A stretch of 64,000 nt of DNA, from the NCBI GenBank assembly GCA_903970145.1, contig CAJCHO010000114.1, positions 62,001-126,000 of the forward strand, written 5' to 3'. The first letter of the stretch is position 1. The number at the start of each line of letters is the position of its first letter. Below, piece by piece: positions 9,521-17,783 of this stretch. This stretch comes from Mycobacteriaceae bacterium. GTDB taxonomy: Bacteria; Pseudomonadota; Gammaproteobacteria; Burkholderiales; Burkholderiaceae_D. The translations under genes were made by a program, and so were the position numbers. The notes beneath the pieces are model-generated. The model saw nothing but the letters and a program-made list of their open reading frames with translations. It had not been told where the DNA came from and did not search any database.

Positions 9521-9602
9521 TGGCTAACTGGATCGCGGATCTCTGGCTAAGAGAAGGTGGAACTGTCGCCGGTATGCGCACACATCCGCACTGGCCGGGG
9601 GT

Positions 9603-11015
9603 TCAGGGCATTTGCGTGGGTGCCTCATGGGCGAGATCGGCGGCCCCTGGGCTATCAGTCTCTTTGACTGCTTCGCGCATGGTGACGAACTCCTCGGCAA
9701 GGGTCGGATGAATACCGATCGTTTCGTCGAAGTCGGCCTTTCTGACCTTGCAGCGCAGGGCGACCGCGATGCCCTGAATGATGTCACCCGCATTGGCGCC
9801 GACCATGTGAGCACCGAGCACGCGGTCGCTCTGTGCATCGACCACGAGCTTCATGAGCGTTCTCTCGGGCGCGTGCGGCAGGGTGTTGCGCAGTGAGGTG
9901 AACTCACTGCGAAAGATGCTGATTTTGTGACCTCGCCCTCGAGCCAGCTCTTCGGTCAGGCCAACCGTACCCACATTGGGATGGCTAAAGACGGCGGTTG
10001 CGATTTCGTCGTAGTTGATCGCGCGTTGGGTCGATCGTCCGAGTATGTGCTCAACCGCAATCATTGCTTCGGCCAATGCCACCGGGGTGAGTTGAACGCG
10101 ACCGATGACGTCCCCGACCGCGAAAATCGAAGGCACTCCTGTGCGATATGTCGCATCTATCGCAATACTGCCGTCGGGCCGCAAGTCGATACCGGCTGAC
10201 TCAAGACCGAGATCGGCAGTGTTGGGAACGCGTCCCGTGGCAAGCATGACGAGGTCAGTCGTAAGGCGCTCGCCATCAAGTGTTTCGCATGAAAACTCTG
10301 CGGGACCGCGCGTGATCTCGCGCAGGCTTGTTTTAAATCTGATCGTGATGCCGCGTTTGACAAGTTCGCGCGCCAGAAAGGGGCCGATATCCAGATCGAA
10401 GTTCTTCAGGATGCGCTCGCCGCGGACCAGCAGCGTTACCTCGCGGCCGAGTCCTGCGAATATCGAAGCAAACTCCACCGCGATGTAGCCGGCACCGACG
10501 ATGACGATGCGTTTGGGCAATTCTGGAAGATGGAAGGCTTCGTTCGACGTAATGGCAAATTCAGAGCCGGCAAACGTGGCGCCTTGCGGTTTGCCTCCGG
10601 TCGCAATCAGGATGGAGCGCGCGCTATAGGTCTTGCCGGCAACCGCAATCCGGTGGGCATCAACCAGCTTCGCCCGGCCGTGCACGACGCTCACCCCGGA
10701 CCTTTTCAGCAAACCCGCGTAGACCTCGTTTAAGCGCCGGATCTCCGCATCCTTGTTGGCTATCAGAGTTGCCCAGTCGAATGAGGGGGAGTCGAGTCCC
10801 CAGCCATAGGCTCTGCAAAGCGCGAAATCGTCGCCCAGCTCCGCCGCGTAAGAGAGCAATCGTTTGGGGATGCAGCCTGCATTCACGCAGGTCCCGCCCA
10901 AGGGGCCGGATTCGGCGAGCGCTACGCGGGCGCCTCGATCCGCCGCAAAGCGGGCCGCACGTACGCCCGCCGAGCCGGCGCCGATCACAAAGAGGTCGAA
11001 GTCTGCATTGGCCAT
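9603..11015 (-). CDS. gor: Glutathione-disulfide reductase
   Basis: This 470-residue flavoprotein reduces oxidised glutathione with NADPH. It shows an FAD site near the N-terminus (FVIGAGSAGVRAAR), the redox disulfide in GGTCVNAGCIPKRL near residue 45, an NADPH-binding GAGYIAVEFASIFAGLG near 180, a second FAD segment (FAVGDVIG), and the C-terminal His-Pro in TIGIHPTLAEEF. The ATG at 11015 follows a GGGGAA site; the open extension to 11078 is not needed. The C-terminus runs some 15 residues beyond the usual end. MarR-type regulation from the adjacent gene is possible. Confidence 0.93.
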   Translation of the reverse strand: MANADFDLFVIGAGSAGVRAARFAADRGARVALAESGPLGGTCVNAGCIPKRLLSYAAELGDDFALCRAYGWGLDSPSFDWATLIANKDAEIRRLNEVYAGLLKRSGVSVVHGRAKLVDAHRIAVAGKTYSARSILIATGGKPQGATFAGSEFAITSNEAFHLPELPKRIVIVGAGYIAVEFASIFAGLGREVTLLVRGERILKNFDLDIGPFLARELVKRGITIRFKTSLREITRGPAEFSCETLDGERLTTDLVMLATGRVPNTADLGLESAGIDLRPDGSIAIDATYRTGVPSIFAVGDVIGRVQLTPVALAEAMIAVEHILGRSTQRAINYDEIATAVFSHPNVGTVGLTEELARGRGHKISIFRSEFTSLRNTLPHAPERTLMKLVVDAQSDRVLGAHMVGANAGDIIQGIAVALRCKVRKADFDETIGIHPTLAEEFVTMREAVKETDSPGAADLAHEAPTQMP

Positions 11016-11193
11016 GAGTTCCCCTGAAGGTCGTCTGTGAGAACCCGTCGCGCGTGATTGCACAATCGGGTCCGGCATAGATCATGCACCTGTACGGCAA
11101 AGGGCGATGGTGAGGGCGTGGCCAGATAGCGCGCGAGCGCGGCGTCACGCGGACGCCGGCCTACCGAGGCCCGCGCGCTCTCGATTAAGCCGG

Positions 11194-11373
11194 CTAGCGG
11201 CTTTGTGGTCTTGGGATCAGGACGCCGTGTAGGCCTACGCGCTGCAGGGGCGCGGCTTCTTCGTTGATGTGATGGGAGGGCATGCGAGCTTCAATGATCG
11301 ATCCAGATGCGAGCTGGCCCTCTGCGAGCAGCCTTCTGGCCATCCGCGTCCACTTCAAGGGCAAGTTTTCCAT
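11194..11373 (-). CDS. Small protein of unknown function (59 aa)
   Basis: This short frame begins MENLPLKWTRMARRLLAEGQ after a strong AAAGGAGCT ribosome-binding site with a 7-base spacer, which is the main reason to call it real. It is basic at the N-terminus, without a signal peptide or membrane helix, and has no motif I recognise. An in-frame extension to 11454 is open but the ribosome-binding site favours 11373. It sits alone, upstream of gor on the same strand, about 180 bases from the gor start. Confidence 0.5.
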   Translation of the reverse strand: MENLPLKWTRMARRLLAEGQLASGSIIEARMPSHHINEEAAPLQRVGLHGVLIPRPQSR

Positions 11374-11860
11374 GACGAGCTCCTTTGCGCCGTGTGCGGT
11401 GCGAGCCGACTGCATCACGAACAAGACCGGCTGACAGTTTCCGCGTCGCAGCATTCATAAATCGTTGCGCTCATGCTTCTGTGAGCCAGCGTACGGACAG
11501 TCGTTCCCGGAGTCGGCTAACACATCGTAAGTGTTTGTATCAGGCAGGGGAGCGTTGGCGAGTCGCAAGCGTCGACGGGCCAGCTTGCATGGGCAAGATT
11601 GATCCCCTGTTCGCAATCCGGTGCGCTCGGTCTTCACGCCCTGCATCTGTGGTGTAGACTCTGCCGCGCGGTGCACGGGCGAGGTCAAAATTGCGCCCAT
11701 ATGAATGGGTGGGGGCGCGGCTAGCGATCCCCCGATTCGATGGGACAGTCGGGATTTTCCCGACATGACAGGGCCTGCCAGGGCACGCATAGTGTGGTTT
11801 CCGGCTTTAAACACGCGTCACAGTAACGCGTGTCGATTCATTACAAACCGAGGAGATGAA
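11374..11860. other. Intergenic region upstream of the lipase-like gene
   Basis: Nearly 490 bases between the divergent 59-residue gene and the lipase-like lipoprotein hold no convincing gene. A weak inverted repeat (AACAC at 11519-11523 and GTGTT at 11531-11535) and the perfect one at 11811-11833 are the only structure noted. Confidence 0.45.
11811..11833. promoter_or_regulatory. Perfect 8-bp inverted repeat upstream of the lipase-like gene
   Basis: ACACGCGT (11811-11818) and ACGCGTGT (11826-11833) form a perfect inverted repeat with a 7-base centre, ending 28 bases before the lipase ATG. It could be a repressor operator or a hairpin in the 5' untranslated region. No T-tract follows, so a terminator is unlikely. 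Confidence 0.4.
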
Positions 11861-13447
11861 ATGCGAATTGCTGTGCGCGGCCTTCTGGCTGCATTGCTTG
11901 CTATTGGATTGAGCGCCTGCGGTAGCGGCGGCTCAAGTAGTTCGCCAAGTGCGTCAAGCTCGGGCGCGGCACCGGTTGCGGGACAGCTGATCCAGAATCC
12001 GCCCTTGCGCATCGCCTCGCTCACTGCTTCGACTTTCGCTGCCAATCTCGCTGCCACCGCCTCCGGGCAGCAGCTCATGGCAGTCGCCGGAACGCCCGCG
12101 TGCGGCGTCGACTTCTACTATATCCAATACAACACCGTCGGCGGTGCTGGCGAAGCAACCACCGCCAGCGGTGCCTTGATGGTGCCGACGGGCAGTTCAT
12201 CGCAATGCAGTGGCGCGCGACCGACTGTTCTCTATGCGCACGGCACAACGATCGATCGGACCTATAACATCGCCGATATCACCAATCCGAACAACACCGA
12301 GGGCGCGCTGGTTGCAGCGATGTTTGCTGCCCAGGGTTATGTCGTGGTGGCATCGAACTATGCCGGATACGACTCGTCGACGCTGCCTTACCACCCTTAT
12401 CTGAATGCCCAGCAACAATCGGGCGACATGATCAACGCGCTGACGGCGGCCCGTTCGGCCTTTCCGCTGCAGTTAACGAGCGGCACAAGCCTCTCAAGCA
12501 AGCTCTTTGTGACCGGCTATTCGCAGGGTGGTCACGTCGCCATGGCGACCGAACGCGCGCTCGAGGTTGCCGGGATCCCCGTGACCGCGGCAGCGCCGAT
12601 GTCAGGACCCTATGCGCTGGCGGCGTTGGGGGATGCGGTCTTCTACGGGGACGTCAATCTGGGCTCGACGCTCTTTACGCCTTTGCTCGCGGTCAGTTAT
12701 CAGCACGCCTACGGCAATATCTATAGCTCACCAAGCGACATTTTCTCGCCTGAGTACGCCACCGGGATTACCACGCTGCTACCGTCGGCAACGCTGTCCG
12801 AGACCCAGATCTTCACGCAGAATCTACTGCCCGAGACGGCGCTGTTCAGCAGTACGCCGCCGGCACCGACGCTGGCCGGCTTCACGCCGCCTACCCCGAC
12901 GACCCAGCCGGGAATTACGGCTGCCCAGGCAGAGCTGTTTGCGCTCGGCTTTGGCACCAACTTCCTGGTCAATAACAGCTACCGGCTTGCCTATCTTGAG
13001 GATGCGCTCGCCAATCCGGACGGATTCATTCCTACGGCGTCGACGTATATGCCGGCGGCCAATCCGACCAACACCCTGCGTCAGGCCTTCAAGAAAAACG
13101 ATCTGCGTGGTTACGTTCCCAACTCGCCTATCCTTTTGTGCGGAGGCGACGAGGATCCGACCGTCTTCTTCTTTAACGCCCAGGTGATGAATGCCCTATT
13201 TACGGGGGCGAACCTGCCTAGTGCCTACAACAACCTTCTGGACGTCGATTCTGCGGTGACAGGACCCAACGATCCCTACGCCCTTATCAAGGAAGGATTC
13301 GCACAGGCCAAGGCCGCCGTCGCTACGGCTGCCGTGGCAGCCGGTGCCACTGACGGTGGCCAGACTGCTGTCATCGAGGCCTACCACGGCACGCTCGTAC
13401 CACCGTTCTGCTCGGCAGCGGCGCGTGGCTTCTTCAGCCACTTTTAA
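11861..13447 (+). CDS. Secreted lipase/esterase-like lipoprotein (alpha/beta hydrolase)
   Basis: This 528-residue protein has a lipoprotein signal (hydrophobic stretch then lipobox LSAC at about residues 17-20) followed by a Gly/Ser linker, so it should be anchored in an envelope membrane. The hydrolase core has an oxyanion-type segment VLYAHGT near residue 120 and the nucleophile elbow VTGYSQGGHVAM, G-x-S-x-G, near 218. The late segment ILLCGGDEDPTVFF carries a plausible catalytic Asp, and the His is likely in EAYHGTLVPP near the C-terminus. This resembles secretory lipases and related esterases; the substrate is unknown. AGGAG precedes the ATG at 11861. OmpW follows after 3 bases, so they are co-transcribed. 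Confidence 0.82.
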   Translation: MRIAVRGLLAALLAIGLSACGSGGSSSSPSASSSGAAPVAGQLIQNPPLRIASLTASTFAANLAATASGQQLMAVAGTPACGVDFYYIQYNTVGGAGEATTASGALMVPTGSSSQCSGARPTVLYAHGTTIDRTYNIADITNPNNTEGALVAAMFAAQGYVVVASNYAGYDSSTLPYHPYLNAQQQSGDMINALTAARSAFPLQLTSGTSLSSKLFVTGYSQGGHVAMATERALEVAGIPVTAAAPMSGPYALAALGDAVFYGDVNLGSTLFTPLLAVSYQHAYGNIYSSPSDIFSPEYATGITTLLPSATLSETQIFTQNLLPETALFSSTPPAPTLAGFTPPTPTTQPGITAAQAELFALGFGTNFLVNNSYRLAYLEDALANPDGFIPTASTYMPAANPTNTLRQAFKKNDLRGYVPNSPILLCGGDEDPTVFFFNAQVMNALFTGANLPSAYNNLLDVDSAVTGPNDPYALIKEGFAQAKAAVATAAVAAGATDGGQTAVIEAYHGTLVPPFCSAAARGFFSHF

Positions 13448-13450
13448 GGG

Positions 13451-14137
13451 ATGACCGTGAAAAAAATCTCCTGCATTTCTGCCTTACTCGCTGCCGCCTT
13501 GTGCCCGCTGGCCCACGCCGACGACAACAACATCATCGATCTGGGTATCTCAGACCTGACCGTGCACGCCGCTTCACCGGGAGTCACCGGACCCTATGTG
13601 CCCACGGGCCTGAACATTTCGGTCGATAACGCTACTACGATGTTCCTGTCCTACACGCGCGTTCTGACCAAGGACTTCGATTTCCAGTTGGCCGTTGGCG
13701 TGCCGCCGACACAGGATGTGCGCGCCGCGGGGCCGGCCTATGTCGGATCGGTGCCCTACAACGGGCAGACGGTCATCACCGCCAAGCAGATCACGCCGAC
13801 GGGCTTTTTCAACTACAAGTTTCTCGAGCCCGAGTCTCGCTTGCAGCCCTACCTTGGCATTGGGGTGAACTGGACGCATTTCTCTGACATCAAGTCGACC
13901 GCCGCCAACAATGCGATTAATGGCGGTCCGACCAATGTGGCGATCAGTAACTCCAATGGTCCTGCGGCACAGATCGGTCTGCGCTATCGCTTCATGGATC
14001 ACATATCGGTCAACTTCGCCGTGCAGACGGCAGATGTCAGCACGACCGAGACGAGCAATACGGCGGGTATCATCCGAAAGACATCGATTGATTTCCATCC
14101 TGTCGTCTACACTTTGACTGGCGCCTACTCCTTCTAG
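13451..14137 (+). CDS. OmpW-family outer-membrane protein
   Basis: This 228-residue protein has a cleavable signal peptide (about residues 1-23, ending PLAHADD) and the OmpW eight-strand barrel pattern: NISVDNATTMFLSYTRVLTKDF, a LQPYLGIGVNWTHF segment and the C-terminal aromatic YSF that the BAM machinery recognises. OmpW proteins form narrow hydrophobic channels for small apolar molecules. The gene begins 3 bases after the lipase-like lipoprotein, which suggests a functional pair: release of a hydrophobic product outside and diffusion through the barrel. That link is inference. Confidence 0.88.
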   Translation: MTVKKISCISALLAAALCPLAHADDNNIIDLGISDLTVHAASPGVTGPYVPTGLNISVDNATTMFLSYTRVLTKDFDFQLAVGVPPTQDVRAAGPAYVGSVPYNGQTVITAKQITPTGFFNYKFLEPESRLQPYLGIGVNWTHFSDIKSTAANNAINGGPTNVAISNSNGPAAQIGLRYRFMDHISVNFAVQTADVSTTETSNTAGIIRKTSIDFHPVVYTLTGAYSF

Positions 14138-14163
14138 GGATTCTCGGCGTCGATGCGTCCCCC

Positions 14164-14194
14164 GGAGTGTCCCCGTCCATGCACGGGGCACTCC
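14164..14194 (+). terminator. Possible terminator hairpin after the OmpW gene
   Basis: GGAGTGTCCCCGT pairs with ACGGGGCACTCC across a short loop with a single bulged base, 27 bases beyond the OmpW stop. No T-tract follows, so it is either a weak terminator or an mRNA 3'-end stabilising hairpin. Confidence 0.35.
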
Positions 14195-14419
14195 GCTTAG
14201 CCAGCGGCTCAAGTCGCCAGCGCAGGCGATTCGGGGATTTCTAGGTCAAATCGCGCATCGGCTCTAGTGCATCGACTTAATCCTTTTTCGCGCTAGCGGA
14301 CCATAGTTGTTCCGCGATACAAATTGTTACCAACTTCGCTGCCTTTTGACATTCGATTGAGGCAAGGTACGCACTCTTGCACTCGACTCGCCGCAGCACA
14401 CTAGTCGCATTCGACCCAA

Positions 14420-14458
14420 GCAGTTCAGTCAGCAGCACTGCGCGCTGACTGGAACTGC
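14420..14458 (+). promoter_or_regulatory. 14-bp leader hairpin before the DUF1800 lipoprotein gene
   Basis: GCAGTTCAGTCAGC (14420-14433) pairs with GCTGACTGGAACTGC (14444-14458) with one bulged G and a 10-base loop. It ends 17 bases before the ATG, so it would sit just upstream of the ribosome-binding region if transcribed. It could act as a translational control element or protein-binding site. No experimental or family precedent is claimed. Confidence 0.35.
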
Positions 14459-14475
14459 GCGCCAGGGAGCTTTGC

Positions 14476-16218
14476 ATGAATCAGTTATTGATCTCACACC
14501 GTCCACGCGGCCTAAAGCAGTCGCTCGTTGCATTGACCCTCATTGGCCTGCTTGGCGCATGCGGCGGTGGCGGCGGAGGAGGAGGCGGGGGCACCGGATC
14601 CGCGGCACCTCCGTCGTCGACCTCGTCGGCCCAGCAGATCACTGGCACGGACGCTCAACGCCTTGCCGAGCAGGCCGCGTTTGGACCGACCAATGAGCTC
14701 GTCGCACAGATCAGCGCACAGGGATCAGCGTGGATCGACGCCCAGATTTCCACCCCGGCCACCGGTTATCCGCCGATCGCGGCAATCACCAATGACAGCG
14801 CCGTCTACTGTCCGGCGACTTTGCCGGCTGGCAACACTTGCTATCGCGACAACTACGAGGCTTTCCCGCTGCAGTTGTGGTTTTTCCAGAACGCCATCAA
14901 TGGACCCGACCAGTTGCGCCAGCGGGTCGCGCTTGCCTATTCACAGATTTTCGTGATCTCGGCCGAGACCATCAATTCGACTTACGGCCTGCGCAACTAT
15001 CACCAGATGCTGCTTAACGACGCCTTCGCAAATTTTCGCCAGATCATCGAAGACGTGACCTTGAGTCCGGCCATGGGCACTTACCTGAACATGGTCAACA
15101 ACAACAAGGGCAATCCTGCGGCCGGCATTACCCCCAATGAGAATTTTGGGCGCGAAGTACTGCAGCTGTTCACCGTCGGGCCGAATATGCTTAACCCCGA
15201 TGGCACGCTGGTGCTCAAGAGCGGTTTGCCGGTGCCAACCTATTCGCAAGACGTGGTGGAAGGCTTCTCGAGCATATTCACTGGCTGGACCTATCCGAAC
15301 GCTGCCGGAGATACCTCGCTGTCGCAGGACAACTACACCACCTGGTATGCAGGCAAGATGATTCCGGTGGCGAGCCAGCATGACGAGGGCACCAAGCTGC
15401 TGCTCAGCGGAGTCACCCAACCGGCCAGTCAGTCGATTCAGGCCGATCTCAAGGCCGGGCTGGACAATATATTCAATCATCCTAACGTCGGACCCTTCAT
15501 CGGCAAGCAGATGATCAAGTTCCTCGTGACCAGCAATCCGAGTAACGCATATGTTTCACGGATCACGGCCGTGTTCAACAATGACGGCACCGGTACCCGC
15601 GGCAATATGGCGGCGGTCATCAAGGCGATTCTGCTCGATCCGGAGGCGCGCGGCGCGGTCGTCACCGATCCGGCCTTCGGCAAGCTGCGCGAACCGGTGG
15701 TCGATGTCGCAGCGGTGATGCGCGCGCTCGGCGCCAAGACGGACGGTGAGTATCCGGCTTCGATGGCCAGTCAGCTGGGCGAAAATGTCTTCACGGCCAA
15801 CTCGGTGTTCAATTTCTATTCACCGACTTATGCATTGCCTGGATCGAATTCGCTGGTGGCGCCGCAATTCGGGCTACTGAATACCTCGTCGTCCCTGACG
15901 CGAATGAACTTCATCAATTCTGTTGTCTATGCGACCAATGGCGTCGTGTCCAACCCCGACACCACGCTGACCACGACCACCGCCATCGGAACGACCATTT
16001 CTCTGGCCGGTTACGAGTCCTTGGCCCTGACACCAGGCAAGATGATCGAAGAATTCAACGCCAACCTGTTGCACTCGACGCTCTCGAGCGCCGAGTACAA
16101 CGCCATCGTGACCGCGACCACCGCGTTTCCGGCCAACGATGCGACGCTCACGCTCGATAGAACGCGCGCAGCGGCCTACCTGATACTTGCCTCGCCCCGT
16201 TACCAGGTGACGCGCTAG
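14476..16218 (+). CDS. DUF1800 lipoprotein
   Basis: The 580-residue protein carries a lipoprotein signal ending LLGAC, then ten consecutive glycines encoded by mixed GGN codons, then a Pro/Ser-rich linker. The DUF1800 domain spans about residues 55-575; the signature ENFGREVLQLFTVG lies near 220, and GPFIGKQMIKFLV near 340. DUF1800 proteins are uncharacterised envelope proteins nearly always encoded with a DUF1501 protein, which is the next gene here (18-base gap). The GAGCT before the ATG is a modest ribosome-binding site. The biochemical activity is not known; the paired arrangement suggests a complex at the cell surface. Confidence 0.88.
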   Translation: MNQLLISHRPRGLKQSLVALTLIGLLGACGGGGGGGGGGTGSAAPPSSTSSAQQITGTDAQRLAEQAAFGPTNELVAQISAQGSAWIDAQISTPATGYPPIAAITNDSAVYCPATLPAGNTCYRDNYEAFPLQLWFFQNAINGPDQLRQRVALAYSQIFVISAETINSTYGLRNYHQMLLNDAFANFRQIIEDVTLSPAMGTYLNMVNNNKGNPAAGITPNENFGREVLQLFTVGPNMLNPDGTLVLKSGLPVPTYSQDVVEGFSSIFTGWTYPNAAGDTSLSQDNYTTWYAGKMIPVASQHDEGTKLLLSGVTQPASQSIQADLKAGLDNIFNHPNVGPFIGKQMIKFLVTSNPSNAYVSRITAVFNNDGTGTRGNMAAVIKAILLDPEARGAVVTDPAFGKLREPVVDVAAVMRALGAKTDGEYPASMASQLGENVFTANSVFNFYSPTYALPGSNSLVAPQFGLLNTSSSLTRMNFINSVVYATNGVVSNPDTTLTTTTAIGTTISLAGYESLALTPGKMIEEFNANLLHSTLSSAEYNAIVTATTAFPANDATLTLDRTRAAAYLILASPRYQVTR

Positions 16219-16236
16219 TCGCGCACGGAGATCAAC

Positions 16237-17661
16237 ATGTCCAAAAACAAGCAGGTTCCCAGCCTCGAAGCCCGTCGTCGCGCACTGCGCAAGATCGGTG
16301 GCCTGACCGCGTTTGGTCTTGTCCCGGGCCTTACTACCATGCTCAGTGCACAGACGGCAGAGGCGGCCGGATCCTACAAGGCGATCGTTTGCGTGTTCCT
16401 GTTTGGCGGTAATGACGCCAACAACATGATTGTCCCGACCGACGCGCCTACCTACGCAACCTATCTGGCCGCACGGGGCGGTATCGGAACCACGAGCAAC
16501 GGCGCCCTGGCGCTGCCAAACGCTGGCCAGTCGGGTGGTGTGCTGCCGCTCGCCAATACCAATCTGGGCGTGCATCCGAGCATGCCGGAGTTGCAGTCGC
16601 TCTGGGCATCGAACAACGCAGCGCTGCTGCTAAACGTCGGGAATCTCGTGCAACCCCTGGCCAGCGTCGCCGCCTATTCCTCGGGCTATGGCGGCCCAAC
16701 CATCCCGGTCAATCTGTTCTCGCATTTCGATCAGCAGCAGCAGATGCAGATGACCTCCACGACTATCGATCCGACGACCGGCTGGGCCGGGCGTCTGGCG
16801 GACTCTATTTCGATTGCCAGCGGCAGCATGCCGGTTGGCATCTCGGCGGCCGGCAATGCCCAGCTGCTGGCCGGCGCAAGTAGCGTGCCGATCGTGGTTC
16901 CGCAAAAAGGGACGCTGCAGTACAACGGATTCAATTCGAGTAGTCCCTCGCAGGCGCGCCTGAGTTCATTGCAGTCGCTGTTCGGCATTTCCGGCAACTC
17001 GACCTTCATGTCGTCGGTCGGCTCGGTGCAGTCCGATTCGGTGACGAAGGCAAATTCCCTGAAGTCGATCTTGCAAAGCGCAGCGGCGGTGTCCGGAAAT
17101 TTCCCGCTCTATTCGACTTCCGGCCTGTCGCAGCAGCTGGCGCAAGTGGCGCTGCTCATCCAGGCGGCGGCTAACGGAACCATCACGGCACCCTCCCAGC
17201 AGATTTTCTTTGTCAGCCTTGGCGGCTTTGATACGCACAACAATGAGCTGGCAATCCAGGGGCCTCTGTTGGCCCAGCTCTCGAGTGGTCTGAACGGCTT
17301 TTACAATACGATGGTGCAGATCGGGCAATCGAACAATGTCGTGGCGTTTACCCTTTCGGACTTTGCACGCACCCTGCAACCGGCCTCCGGTGGCGGCACC
17401 GACCATGCCTGGGGGTCGCATCACATCATCGTGGGTGGTACGGGCGCGGTGAAGGGTGGCCAGGTGTTCGGTACCTTACCCAACCTGACTCTGGGCGGGC
17501 CTTCCGACGTGACCCAGGAGGGGCGCTGGCTGCCCAAGTATTCGATCGATCAGTACGGCGCGACGCTCGCCAGCTGGCTGGGGGCGAGTTCGGGTGCGAT
17601 CAGCAATGCCTTCCCGAATCTGGTCAACTTTTCGACCTCGAACCTGGGCTTTCTCGCTTGA
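16237..17661 (+). CDS. DUF1501 protein with Tat-type signal
   Basis: This 474-residue protein begins with an Arg-Arg-Arg segment (about residues 13-15) ahead of a hydrophobic stretch ending TAEAAG, a likely twin-arginine export signal. The mature part has VFLFGGNDANNMIVP near residue 55, SLGGFDTHNNE near 330 and a SDFARTLQP...GTDHAWG segment near 375-393, all typical of DUF1501, a member of the alkaline-phosphatase/sulfatase-like superfamily. Together with the preceding DUF1800 gene it forms a two-gene operon ended by a strong terminator at 17731. Function is unknown. Tat export suggests that it folds, perhaps with a metal, in the cytoplasm. Confidence 0.9.
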   Translation: MSKNKQVPSLEARRRALRKIGGLTAFGLVPGLTTMLSAQTAEAAGSYKAIVCVFLFGGNDANNMIVPTDAPTYATYLAARGGIGTTSNGALALPNAGQSGGVLPLANTNLGVHPSMPELQSLWASNNAALLLNVGNLVQPLASVAAYSSGYGGPTIPVNLFSHFDQQQQMQMTSTTIDPTTGWAGRLADSISIASGSMPVGISAAGNAQLLAGASSVPIVVPQKGTLQYNGFNSSSPSQARLSSLQSLFGISGNSTFMSSVGSVQSDSVTKANSLKSILQSAAAVSGNFPLYSTSGLSQQLAQVALLIQAAANGTITAPSQQIFFVSLGGFDTHNNELAIQGPLLAQLSSGLNGFYNTMVQIGQSNNVVAFTLSDFARTLQPASGGGTDHAWGSHHIIVGGTGAVKGGQVFGTLPNLTLGGPSDVTQEGRWLPKYSIDQYGATLASWLGASSGAISNAFPNLVNFSTSNLGFLA

Positions 17662-17730
17662 TCGAACACTCGCGGTGACAGCGGTCACCTGATTCTGCCC
17701 AGGCGCGATTTGCGCTACAGTAGGACCCCT

Positions 17731-17760
17731 GAGCGCTGCAATTGCAGCGCTCGTTTTTTT
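17731..17760 (+). terminator. Rho-independent terminator after the DUF1800-DUF1501 operon
   Basis: GAGCGCTGC, a 4-base AATT loop and GCAGCGCTC form a perfect 9-bp stem (17731-17752), followed by one G and seven T. It lies 70 bases beyond the DUF1501 stop, but only 23 bases before the SDR start codon, so it may also sit inside the SDR leader if that gene's promoter is upstream of it. Confidence 0.85.
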
Positions 17761-17783
17761 CGGCAATCCTCGGAGGGGTTCGT

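Larger units (their letters stand above)
14138..14475. other. Intergenic region between ompW-like and DUF1800 genes
   Basis: About 340 bases without a convincing gene; a 66-residue minus-strand frame (14277-14477) has no ribosome-binding site or motif. Two hairpins are present, one at 14164-14194 after the OmpW gene and one at 14420-14458 before the lipoprotein gene. Confidence 0.45.

Noticed and set aside
14277-14477. A 66-residue minus-strand frame upstream of the DUF1800 gene
   Set aside because: There is no ribosome-binding site, no family resemblance I trust, and it overlaps the lipoprotein start and leader hairpin.
14578-14608. Polyglycine tract as a phase-variable repeat
   Set aside because: The ten Gly codons use mixed third bases and do not form a homopolymer or short perfect repeat, so slippage is unlikely.
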